This document shows, in pieces, positions 44,046 through 54,929 of a DNA stretch of 64,000 bases (position 1 is the stretch's first letter; every line of letters begins with the position of its first letter). A model generated the notes under the pieces. That model was not told where the DNA came from, did not search any database, and worked only from the letters and a program-made list of their open reading frames with translations. A program made the translations under genes and the position numbers. Source of the stretch: Plectrocnemia conspersa (taxonomy: Eukaryota > Arthropoda > Insecta > Trichoptera > Polycentropodidae). The DNA lies in the NCBI GenBank assembly GCA_009617715.1, contig VTFK01000020.1:1550001-1614000 (forward strand). Direction: 5' to 3'.

Positions 44046-44350
44046 ATGATCGTCCGGACTTTCTTTGTCCGTTATTGATTTTCGGCATTATGTAAGGCCA
44101 ACGTTTACACGACTTTGGGAGCCGTGCAGCCAATTTCTCCGAAGCTGGTTAATAAAACTTGGCCAGTTTTTCCTCCAGGCCGAATAGACCCGGCGCCGTT
44201 GCTCAAACAAGTTTAGCATCGAACGCCGTTCAAGATTTACACCATTGTTATTTCAGTCACGTATTGTGTGGACCTAAAATTTTCCAACCATCATTTAGAA
44301 AGATTTATCGTTTAATTTTGAGCGAACGTTCGCTTACCCACACGTGAACG
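44046..44350. other. GC-rich island, conserved-element-like
   Basis: About 300 bases of balanced composition include CCGTGCAGCC and GGCGCCGTTGCTC. A 62-codon frame at 44159-44347 shows no domain. Probably non-coding and possibly regulatory. Confidence 0.35.
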
Positions 44351-44819
44351 CACACACATAATAAAGCATGTGCCAATATATGAGAAGTGCCATCAGCAAA
44401 ATGATACCATTAGATTTATATAAAGGAAAATACAATTTGCAGTAGCTAAAACGTTATAATATGCAAAGGATGTTTGACAAGATAAAATTGTCCAACTATA
44501 GTACCCTACAAATGGCACTCAAAGAGTACAGAATCCTCTTTGAGTGTACATGTCGATACGACTAATAAAATTTTTCAATTATTATTAAGTATTTATGTAG
44601 TAGATCAAGATGAAATATTTTTTTTATTATTTTATTAATGAAATTTTTTTTAAAAACGGTAATAATATATTAAAAATATTGAAGTCGAATGTAGTAGCTT
44701 CGATAATTTATCTTTGTATGTACGGTAGATCCTTTTTGAAACCGTCGGTACTTGTTATTAAAAGCGTGTATTCTGGAAGTGATGCTTAACAGGATTCGAG
44801 GCATAAGTTCATAATCAAA

Positions 44820-44862
44820 AGAGTCCTTGAAGCAAAGTAGTAGTCCGAACATCGAAGCATAA
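44820..44862. repeat. Short repeat block, copy 2 (partner at 33040-33090)
   Basis: See the partner entry. It lies inside a minus-strand open frame of 88 codons (44670-44936) that I do not recognise. Confidence 0.4.
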
Positions 44863-45576
44863 TGGCGAGAGTCGAGTGTATTTAGTACAGTTTTATTCCG
44901 AGTTTTATGTTCCGTGGTGCAGGTACTCCGTACCACGTACTTTGGAAGTAAGCATAAGAATACGGACGTACTTTCCGACGGCTGCTAGGTTCGCGGGCAC
45001 CGTTCGCGCGACTGCAATATGATTTGCTATTTTTTATACATAATATATGGCTGACCAGATTATTTTTCAAACGAAAATTCACTACAACAAAAAATCTGAA
45101 TATAGATGATTGATTGTCAAACATATTTTATTTAAATTCCAACTGCCTTGTATTTTTCGGTAATGTAAGTGTTTCATAACAATGTAAATTACTTAATATT
45201 TAAAAATATATTTGTTTTTTAATTTACATCATATTTAAAAAACAGCCATTGTCACAAAAATATTTTTTTACAGAGAGAGTAAAAATGTTTTTTTTTTGCA
45301 TTATTGAAAAAATGAAATAATTTGCACCAATATTTTTTTACAAGTAATTAAAAAAAATCGATAGAAACCTTTTTATACTGATATTAAAAAATCATAATAA
45401 AATACACATATTTCAATGGTGACAGATCTTAACCTAAATATATCTTAATTAGGTTCTAATCATTTCTTTGAAGAGATTTTTAAAACGTACGCATATAAAG
45501 AGAGTAAAGTTTTATTATTCTCATATATCACGCTAAGGAGTGAAATATTGAAGTTATTTTAATTCAATTAAGCTTG

Positions 45577-45690
45577 GGCACATCTAAAGGTCAAGTGTTT
45601 CGACTGCGGCAGGAGCTTTTGTAATTTTCGAAATGCCTCTTGTATCTAATCTCCTGCTTTTGGTGAACCCAGCGCGGAATTAATGAGATG
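45577..45690 (+). repeat. Paired non-coding block B1 (inverted partner 52243-52350)
   Basis: Aligned to the complement of 52243-52350, it shares a 21-base identical run (45613-45633, starting GAGCTTTTGTAATTTTCGAA). AAAGGTCAAG (45586-45595) lies exactly 17 bases away in both copies. The CAGCGCGGAATTAATGAG side also matches. AAAGGTCA is a nuclear-receptor half-site. Confidence 0.7.
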
Positions 45691-45900
45691 TATCAATTTG
45701 CGCAAAATTACGCTCGTGTACGAAGCGATTAATGGCGCGACACAATGTACGACAACTTGTTCGTATGATAATTATGCTAAAGTGCGTGCTTTTTGCATAA
45801 ATATTGTGGTAAACTCAAGGACCCGAAGAATAAACATGTTTTTGCAAAAACAACGGCAAGAGAGCTGCTAAGAGAGCGTCAACATTTAAGTGGTGAGACA
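45691..45900. other. GC-balanced island beside block B1
   Basis: A less AT-rich stretch carries a 62-codon plus frame (45683-45871) and no recognisable domain. Confidence 0.3.
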
Positions 45901-47640
45901 GATAAACATCGAGTCTTGAGGCAAGCCTTCCATAATAGCTCTTCAATTTAATAATAACGTTATTTGTGTTGGTTTATATTAAACTCGCTCAAGTTAATTT
46001 TTCAAGGTCATTTAATAATCATAAATTAGCAAATTTGTTTTCATATTTTATATATATCATGTCTCGTAAAACTTTAAAGACTTGAATATAATTTAATTAA
46101 AGATAAAAAAAATTAAATCTATTTGTGTTGCTGGTCTGATCCTTTGACCAATCTCTCTTAATGCTTATATGGAAATGAGTCAATAAGTTTTCACCTAGAA
46201 GCTTAATCAAATAGAATAAAAGGCTGATTTAGATCAATGGCCACACAATAATTTACACTCTTTCTAATAAAGCATGAGTACGACTGTCGGGTGGCGCTCC
46301 ATAAGCGAAACCATTGTGATCACTTCATGATGATGAAACATGAAAGAGTAGTTAATATAACGCTTTTTTGATGTTTGTTTATTAACGAAGCTTTGTTTGA
46401 TTTTTACTTTTTACTGGTAAAAAAAAAAATATGGAAGAGAAATAAATATATTTTTATACGAGTTAAACTCATACAAAATCATCTGAATAATGCAATGTCT
46501 GTACATTAACTTTGCTTCATATAGGTAAATCTCTGATCATGTGTGTTTTTCTTAATAACGTTAACATGCGAGCATTTAGAAAGAGAGTATAATATATAAT
46601 TAATATATTTATATAAATTAAATAGATGGACAACAATATGGTTTATCTATTAATAATAAATTGAAACAATTTTCAATGTACATAAGTGATGTATGAATTT
46701 ATTAATATTATATTTTGTATTTAGAACATGATTTTAATAGAGATTATACAAAAACATGAGTACTCTAAATTTATCTAATAAAAACAATACTTTTTTAATG
46801 TTTTTATTTTAATTAATTTCTTAAACATCAATCAAATTAAGCTTTAATATACCAATTAAGTGCATATCATGTAAAATACAGAATTATTTTAATATTAATT
46901 ATATCGGTTATAATTCAAGAGTATTAAATATATTTTTTTTAATTATTAAAGCAAGTTAATTGAAAATATTGTATTTATGTGTTAACTTAATAGGTATATA
47001 TTTGGTTTTATTTAAACTTCCTCACAATTTCCGCTTGTCTATCAAAAAATATTCTTAGCCTCACAGTCGCTAATGATTTGTTTTTTTTAATATTCCAGAA
47101 CAAACGTAATTAATTTATTTTATTTTGTATAAAATACATAATTTATTAGCTAAACAATATTTATGTAACGATTTTTATTATTATTATTTTCATATTAAAA
47201 GAAGAATTATATACAACAACAATCCGTGAAAATGCCTTTTATATTATTGAATTTATTGTTGTTATATAAATAATATATCGTATCTTATGTGCAGAATTTT
47301 AAAGTAAGCCATGTACATACATTTACAAAATAAATCAATAGGAGTTGGAGAAATATCTCGTTTGTCTATATTTTAAGCTTACAATTTAATCCCATATTTT
47401 ATAATCCTCAACCCGCTCTTAGAAGGAATGAGAGATCTTCACTCCATAATAGATTTCTAAAAATTCTCTTTATGTAAGATATGTTGGGTCATTTGCTGGA
47501 GTGGTTCTTTGTAAATTAAATATATATGCTTATCATTATAATTATATTGGAATAATAATATTATGTATACTATTAAAAAGTACATAGTAAATTTTATCTA
47601 CCACATGGAATATTATTTAAAGGACATTTTAAAGCTAATT
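45900..47640. other. AT-rich non-coding DNA
   Basis: No gene or defined repeat was seen. Confidence 0.5.
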
Positions 47641-47840
47641 TTGGCTCTTAACGATCACTTCTACTTTTAGGTGCTATTTGGGTAATTGCATTAGTAAGCC
47701 ATTAAGTTTTCGGGGGCGTTTTGGAATCGTCGTGGATATTTTCGCCGCTGGGGGATTTTCGCTTCGGCGCCGTTTAAAAAAGGAAGCAGTGGGGTCAGCT
47801 GGATCATGAAGAAAAAGTTAAAATCCACTTTAAGCATTGA
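47640..47840. other. GC-rich island leading into block A2
   Basis: About 200 bases include TTCGGGGGCGTTTTGGAATC and CGCTTCGGCGCCG. No coding frame was recognised. Confidence 0.35.
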
Positions 47841-47945
47841 AAAGTTGTAGAGACTCTTGTGGGTCACATTTGCGTTGCGTGCGCCACGAGTCCGCCCCTG
47901 AAAGTCTTATCGACCAACTCATTTCTTGCTTTCTAAATTCTATAA
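47841..47945 (+). repeat. Paired non-coding block A2 (partner 43941-44045)
   Basis: Ungapped match to block A1, same orientation. The frame on the minus strand (47830-48015) has no equivalent open frame in A1, which argues against coding. Confidence 0.7.
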
Positions 47946-48015
47946 ATAAGTACTTCTTTGTAAGAATAGTGCGTTTCGTAGTCCATGGGACTCGTAATAG
48001 ATGATGACATACCAT

Positions 48016-50780
48016 CTCGAAGAAGTCTTTCTATTTTATAAAGAAACATGTATAAATTATAAGATTTCACTAGTTGTGTAAATGAAATATAATATATACA
48101 AAAAAACAATAGCTTTTATAATAATAATAAATAAGACTTTATACTACTGTAAATTAATTTAAAAGTCTTATAAATAGTAAGTTAACAGTCATTTTTCATC
48201 AAATGATATTTTTCGTATTTTGCAAAAAATAATAGTATCGTATAATTTATAGCATTCACATTTAATCTTGATTGTATTTATCCGGCGATTAAATACTATA
48301 ATAATTTTAATGCAATTGATCGTGTTTTAGATAATAAAAGTAAAATTTAACTAATCGTTATTCCTAGAGTCGGTCATAAAATTTATACTGCCAAATGTTT
48401 TCGGAGTTAAAATCAAAAATTCCCGTCTCTTTTCTCACCACCTGTTTAAAATCAACGCCTGTCATCATGATTGCAGTTGTTTAAAACTATTGAAAAATAT
48501 TGGTAAATTTTTAATTTTTAACAAAAAAAAAACATTTTTATAAAAATTCTCGAAAGTCTTTAAATTGTAATAAATCAAAAACGAGAAACTATAATTTTGC
48601 ATCTTTTTCAAAAAATCTCGAAAATAAACCAGTCTATGTTATAGTAAATCTGATTGAAAATATTTAATATAGTTTTTTTACATAATGAAGTTTTTAATTT
48701 TAAATAGTATTTAAATATGGGTTTATTAAAAAATATCATAATACTATTTTAAATCCAATCACAGTACCTTTAATATAAATTCATTTTTAAATTTATCTAT
48801 CATTAACTTAATCTCAATATTATATTAAATATATAGAATCTTATTTATTTAATATAAAATCGTATCCATTTAGAATATAGGACAACATACCTGATTTGAC
48901 TTAACATTAAAAAATTCAGTAATAATGTCGCATAAAAAAACCGACATCCCACTATTTATAAAAATTGCATTAAATTTTAAAACTTTTTTATAATTTGCGG
49001 TAAAATTGTGAGAAGCTTCGCGCAGCTGTTTACTTTTAATATGCTTTTTTATATGAACTTCCTTGTTTTACGATTAAATTTGAATCTAAATCGATTTTAT
49101 ACAAAACATTTATTCAACTGAATAAAATACACATTTAAAAATAATTACTTATTTACATATATTAAACATTTATGTACTTATTTAAAAATACACATAACAT
49201 TTAACCTTCATCATCCATATTTATGACATAATTATAATTTATTAGTACATCTTTAATTGATTTAAAAAAAAATGTATCACATATTAATTCAATTGTTTGC
49301 GTTTTGTTTTCTCGTAACCAACGACTTTTCTGAATTCAGTAAATTACAATTTAATTATAGGGTCTATATTTATCATATTCTTTCATTATTTTATTATTTT
49401 TTCAGAAATTTAAACCATTTCTTGAAGATTCGCATTGTATATTATCTTCTGGTTTACAGTTTCTTCTGCAACTCCTCGGGTTTCAAAGTCAGTAGCAATT
49501 TATATAGCATTCCAAATATTTTTGATAAGCTGTTCAATATTTTTTTAAAGAAAAACGTTAGATTTAATTGCTAAAAAAATGTACGGCAAGATCTGTATTT
49601 TTTTCAACATCATTTTATTTTTAAATGTCGTAGCTGCTTAGTTTTTTTTCCATATTCAATAATTTTTTTTGTGTATATTTAATTAATGAAAATATATTAA
49701 AGTATAATATTAAAAGTGTTACTTTCTTTGAACGCTATTGTTAGGGTTAATGTAATTTCTTAATAAACAGTATCAAAGTCTAATACATAAAATACCTAGG
49801 TTCAAATCCCATATGAACCTTTGTGTTTTTTTATTGTTATTGTGTCTGGAGGATCAGAATTAGTGATTATTATATACATATAATTCCAGTCGATCATCAG
49901 AAGTTGTGTTTTTCTAAATTTTCCTAATATTAGGGATGAATATCGTGATGATTTATTAAAATTTATCTAGGTTGTACTTATTAGGTATATAAAATTGATT
50001 AATAAGCTACTTTAGCTTATTTTCGTATACAACATAAAATAAAAGGCATGTGATTTAAGGGTTTAATAAATAATGCTACTTTTAGAACATAAATAGACAA
50101 CTTTAACGTCATGTTATAAATAATCTATGTTTAGTGCGTTGCTATAAAATGAAACTTTCTGATTGCAATGTTTTTACTTTTGGAATAAATACAAATAAAA
50201 AAAATACTTAACCATTTTAATTGCAGATTATATTGACCGTTAGCAATGGTGTCACATGATAAAAAAATATTTATTACGGTATAATTTGTGAAAAACCTTA
50301 CTTTCGTCGAAGCGTCGTAATTACAACCTCGCATTCCAGACAGGCAAAAAGGTCGAACATACCAGAACTGTACAAGAATTTGTCGTAATCGATGATTGTA
50401 CAATGCAAAGGGCTTAGTAAGAAAACAAATTGTTTGTAATATTTCCGTGAAATAACAATACCAGATTACTTATATAGCTTTTGGGTCAGTACTAGAATAG
50501 AGCGTGGTTCATGAATAGCTTCAAAAATTACTTTATTTATTTATAAATTCGTTTTCAGGACCGCTGAAAGCGAACCCGGGCTTTGGGAAAATAATGATTC
50601 TGGATCCCATGACAAAAAAATATTTTTTTACAATCGTAATATAATTTTTTAAAGGAATATTAATAGGTATGAGTTAGCAAAGACTTATTTAAAAGGATGT
50701 GTGGTCATTTTTTTATTTTATTAAAATCCATGTCAAAAGCAATAAAATCGTGCAGTGAAAACGCTCGGTTATAGGTATTT
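48016..50780. other. AT-rich non-coding DNA
   Basis: No gene was recognised. A 100-codon plus frame at 49272-49574 is hydrophobic and AT-driven. The string CTAGGTTCAAATCCC near 49797 resembles a pol III B box, but no A box or tRNA fold accompanies it. Confidence 0.45.
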
Positions 50781-50811
50781 TTATAACAAAAATACGACTT
50801 ACAATAAATGA

Positions 50812-51083
50812 GAATCAATTGAAGCATATTTAAACCAAATTTTGACCAATAGAAGGGCGCAAAAAACAATTATCCCTTCTCAGAAGTAAAAAATCCACGT
50901 CAAAAGCAATAAAATCGTGCCGGAACCGTCGCAGTGGGAACGCTCGTTACCGAGCGTTCCCACTGCGACGGCGCCATCACGATTTTATTGCTTTTGACGT
51001 GAATTTTTTACTTCTGAGAAGTGATAATTGTTTTTGCGCCCTCCTATTGAGCAAAATTCAGTTTAAATTCACTTCGATTAATA
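50812..51083. repeat. Long inverted repeat: ~133-bp arms, 4-base spacer
   Basis: The left arm 50812-50946 and right arm 50951-51083 are inverted copies at roughly 88-90% identity by eye, with only TTAC between them. The innermost part, CGCAGTGGGAACGCTCG against CGAGCGTTCCCACTGCG, is perfect. Each arm corresponds to one end of the dispersed element seen at 38870-39255. A third partial copy precedes it at about 50725-50770. Two ends of the same element family joined head to head would give this structure. A transcript through it would form a long hairpin. Confidence 0.85.
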
Positions 51084-51254
51084 CTTAAAAAAAAATTTAA
51101 ATCACGCTATCATCATCATAAAAAGTAAAGATTTAAAAAAAAGAATATTCCATAAATTTGTTAATTTTTTGTTAACTAAATCCAGATTGTAGAAAAAAAT
51201 ATTTTTATTGCACGAAAATTTTTTTGATACATAATGTATTTATATTATATCTTT

Positions 51255-51600
51255 ATATATGTTACAGTGAATGTATATTTTTCAGTAAAGTTATATTGTC
51301 ACTACTTTATCAACTGTTTCCGTGTGTATGTATATTTTTTTAGTAGTATTAATTTAATTTCACTTACTTGGGTAGTTAAATTATATTTAACTATAGTTTA
51401 TTGAATTTCATTATAATATTTTATTGAATTAAATTAGAATTTGACAAAGAGTTCGCAAATGTACGTTTCGCAACTGTCAAATTTAGTCTTATAGACATTT
51501 AAGAGCAACATAAGTAATTTTACCAGCACCTCTCAGATAAATTAAATTTCAATTAGTAGAAACATATTTATCGCTGAAAATGTATTCTAATGTGATTTCA
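51255..51600. repeat. MITE-like repeat of the ACCAGTGA family
   Basis: It starts ATATGTTACAGTGAATGTAT with TTCAGTAAAGTTATATTGTC and ends TGTGATTTCACTGAAA. The middle shares CGTTTCGCAACTGTCAAATT and TAGTCTTATAGACATTT with the 30107 copy. Confidence 0.55.
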
Positions 51601-51606
51601 CTGAAA

Positions 51607-51665
51607 TGGTCAAATTCATGGGGGAGGGCAAACGCCCCCACCTGTCACTCCCTTAAATGACGTTA
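51607..51665. repeat. Right-end fragment of the CAGGGACGTCATTT MITE family
   Basis: It contains GGTCAAATTCATGGGGGAGG, GCAAACGCC and TAAATGACGTTATTGAC, like the right half of the element at 17851. Confidence 0.45.
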
Positions 51666-52242
51666 TTGACAGTTATTGTACAAAATAATCTTAAACCAAT
51701 AACAATATTAAGATTTGATTTATTTAACTTAGCAACTGTATGGGTAAAATATTTTTTATTTCAATATTTGCATCACATATTGATTTTAAATGTAATGGTT
51801 CTTCAGATAACAGCTCACGAAGATCATCATTATATTTGTTGCGTAGTATTGTTGCGTAGTATTTTTGTATTTTTCTGAATTTTATCATCATTTCAGTTGC
51901 AAAATAACCACATGAAACTGAATGCACTATTTATTGATTTTGCTGTATCAAATCTAGTTGTCAAATTACTGATAATACAATTTATAAAAACATTAAATTT
52001 ATATTATTCAGCTGGTGTTGTTTGTCCCAAGAATTTGTCGCGTCTCCCCTTCCCCCCTGTTCGTCTTCTTATAGCACATTACATTTTCATCTATCATATG
52101 TGATGAATAGATCCAGAGATAATAAGGAATCCTGTCTGCCCCAAGTAACTGAAAAGTTGCTTGTCTATTCTCTAATAGACACTGCTTTGTCATCAAAGTT
52201 TGTTTATCTTTTTAGGCCAGATCTTGTTTCTATCGTACATAC

Positions 52243-52350
52243 CTCATAAATTCAGCGCTGAGCTCCCCAAAAATCTGGATATACGAGAAGAGTTTCGAAA
52301 ATTACAAAAGCTCACATCGCGACCTCAGCGCTTGACCTTTGGCGACGCCG
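52243..52350 (-). repeat. Paired non-coding block B2 (inverted partner 45577-45690)
   Basis: The identical 21-base run lies at 52293-52313. CTTGACCTTT (complement of AAAGGTCAAG) is at 52331-52340, again 17 bases away. It forms the left edge of a GC-rich island. Confidence 0.7.
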
Positions 52351-52740
52351 CATCATAATCGTGAGCTTAATTGAATTAAAATATATTAATGTCGAAACTT
52401 TCGGCCTCTGACTTTAAACAAAACAAATGTCTCTGTCGCGCCTCAAAGGGGATGACGTTAATAAAGCCTTATTCGAGTGCGTAACAAGAATTCGGGCCCG
52501 GGACCCGGACCCTTTGACGAATCGCTTTGAAATAAGGGAGGCGGAGAGGAAATTTCATTATCCCGCCGTCAAGTCCTTTAACAGAATTAGCTCTCTTCGA
52601 TCGAAGGACACCTCTGCCACACTAAACTGGTACCACATGATCTTGTGCCCAAATTGGAGTTAGTTACACGACCCGTAGCCCTTGGGCGTGACTTTCACCT
52701 TGCTACACTCTCTCAATCTCCTGGGCGTACAAAGGTTTTG
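52351..52740. other. GC-rich island, conserved-element-like
   Basis: About 390 bases of balanced composition include a CGGGCCCGGGACCCGGACCC run. A 78-codon plus frame (52427-52663) is Arg-rich without a known domain. Non-coding regulatory DNA is more likely than an exon, though an exon is not excluded. Confidence 0.35.
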
Positions 52741-52949
52741 CTTTAGGAAAATACCTGTGGTTTTGTATTAAATCTTATGAAATTTATCTCAGTGCCAAAT
52801 ATTCCCCTTAACGCCAATTTTTACAAATAACTTTATCAAGCGCTTCGGCAAATTAATATTGTACTTCTATGTACTAAAACTTATTTATAAACAAGAGTGC
52901 TTTGAATTCAAGTCAGTAATAAGACTATAGATTTATAGATCTAGAGCGA

Positions 52950-53520
52950 GACTCTTGTTTGTTTCTCTTCTTGCAACTTGACAACCCCTCGGGGCGTTTA
53001 AACTTTGAATATTTCACAGTACCTGTGTAAAATTTCTCGCGCAGAATGTGACACCAAATGTATCGACGTTGTTTCATTTTTTCTTGTTGTCTAGCTGAAA
53101 AATTGTTGCCATGGGAATAAAGTAGCCTTAACGACGTTCGACATAATTGATGACCGAGCGCTTGGTGTCCAATATTTAATTATCCAAAAGTGGATTAATG
53201 TTGAAGATAAATTGGTCTACGCTGAAAAATGGCTTAGTTCGAGGCGAAATTAAAGGATTTCTTCTCCTACTCTGAAAAAAAAGTTAATCTAGATTATTCC
53301 TAATTAGATTTCCAGAAAGAGTGCGATTAGAAGAGAGTTATTATTATCGTATTTGTGGGTTTTGATAATGCGACTCTGAGTCTTGCAACCGAAACTAGAA
53401 CAAATCAAAAGGGTTAGCTGCCTCGAGCGTTTTAATTGTACTATTTATCAATATGCTGCGGGTATAACCCTTTGAGAACCTATATCATTTGTCTGCATGA
53501 CACGCTAGATACCTTTGGGA
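52950..53520. other. Candidate conserved non-coding DNA
   Basis: Mixed composition, with CCCCTCGGGGCG, AATATTTAATTATCC and several TTAAT/ATTAG motifs and no open frame. Presumed non-coding. Confidence 0.3.
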
Positions 53521-53648
53521 TCACACATCGGCCAAATTTATGACAATCGTTTTGTTTTAACGTCAAATTATAATAGATTTCATATATAAATTTTAATTTT
53601 AAAATTTATATTTTTAAGAGATTAACTTTGCTATGTATGTATATATTA

Positions 53649-54919
53649 GGGGTACCGGAAAAGATTCCATTTTTTTTTACATTCCTTGTTTGAGATCAGT
53701 TTGACCCTGGACACGGTGGAGTGAGCATCTTTGTATGTTTTTTTTCTATAGTATTGTTCCTCGGCTTTCTTTTGCGCCATAAATATTTTTTTAATCTTAA
53801 GGGTAAAATTAGCAAACCAGAAGCAATCGAACAATACATACGGCATTGCATGCTACTTTTTTTTTTTTCGATCAAGGCTGGAAAGCAACTAAGGCAGCTA
53901 AAACCATTATTGAAATTTATGGAGCAGTAATAACAGCAAACAGATGCCAGTTTTGGTTCCGGCGATTTAAATCTGGCGATAGGACCTTAACAGACGTTCC
54001 GAAATCAGGACGACTTTCGAAATTCGACGATGAACTGCTGAAGGTCATTTTGTAATCAAATCCTCGTCAAAGTATCGAGGATTTATCCCAAAAACTTGCT
54101 GCTCCGTGGTCTACAGTGCAAGAACACAAAAAATTCGGCAAAACTAATCGAATGGGTGTTTTGGTTTCCCCGTGCGCTGTCCGTAGCGAACAAAGAGGAG
54201 CGAATGAACACGTGCGATTCACTGTTGTCAAGAAACAGAATTCACCCATATTTGGATCAAATTGTGACTAGTGACAAAAGTGGATAGTATACAATAACGT
54301 GGTGCGAAAAAAACAATGGCTTTCAAAGAAGAAAGTACCTGTTCCGACCCCTAAGCCCGACCTCACCCTTCGCAAGTCCTATTGTGTGTATGGTGGGATA
54401 TTCGTGGAATTATCCATTATGAACTGTTAAAACTGGGTGATACGATAACTGCAGAAATTTATTGTCAACAACTCAAAAGATTGAATGAGAAATTAAAAGT
54501 GTAACGTCCGAATTTGATAAACCGAAAAGGAGTGATTCTGTTACACGACCACGCGCACCCTCTCAGTGCAAAGATGACCCGTGAAAAAATATGCAATTTA
54601 AATTTTGAAGTCTTGAAGCATCCTACATATTCGCCGGACCTCGCTCCTTCTGATTTTTTTATCTCTTTTAGATTTATGGAACATTCATTTAGGGACAAAA
54701 AATTTGAAAATCTGAAGGAAGTCGAAAATCATTTAAATTCGTATTTTAATTCGAAACCACTAAATTGTTATAAAGCGGGAATCCAAATTTTGCCTAAAAG
54801 CTGGCAAACAGTTCTAGATAACCATGGGGATTATATTTTATAATATGTAAAATAATATGAAAATAAAATTTCAATAAGACCTATGATGTTTAAAATAATG
54901 GTTTTCTTTCCGGTACCCC
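53649..54919 (+). mobile_element. Full-length mariner element (1271 bp), inactive
   Basis: The ends GGGGTACCGGAAAAGA and (inverted) GGGGTACCGGAAAGAA are matching terminal repeats, flanked by TA at 53647-53648 and 54920-54921, the mariner target duplication. The length is typical of mariner (about 1.3 kb). It is inserted in a TA-rich microsatellite-like site. Confidence 0.92.
53840..54843 (+). pseudogene. mariner transposase pseudogene (DD34D type)
   Basis: The helix-turn-helix part reads ATKAAKTIIEIYG and FWFRRFKSGDRTLTDVPKSG (about 53885-54015). The frame stops at 54053-54055 and continues as RQSIEDLSQKL. The first catalytic Asp region is near 54276 (TSDK, then WIVYNN after a shift). The last part, 54514-54843, is open and holds INRKGVILLHDHAHP and HPTYSPDLAPSDFF. 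Between the Asp of LLHD and that of PSD are 34 residues, the mariner DD34D spacing. Several stops and frameshifts lie between, so no active enzyme can be made. The recognisable C-terminal third suggests moderate age. Confidence 0.9.
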
Positions 54920-54929
54920 TAATATATAT

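Noticed and set aside
49272..49574. A 100-codon hydrophobic protein
   Set aside because: AT-driven Phe/Leu/Tyr/Ile composition, no signal or family motif, located in an AT-rich desert.
49790..49815. B-box-like CTAGGTTCAAATCCC suggesting a tRNA or SINE
   Set aside because: No A box at the right distance and no cloverleaf could be drawn.
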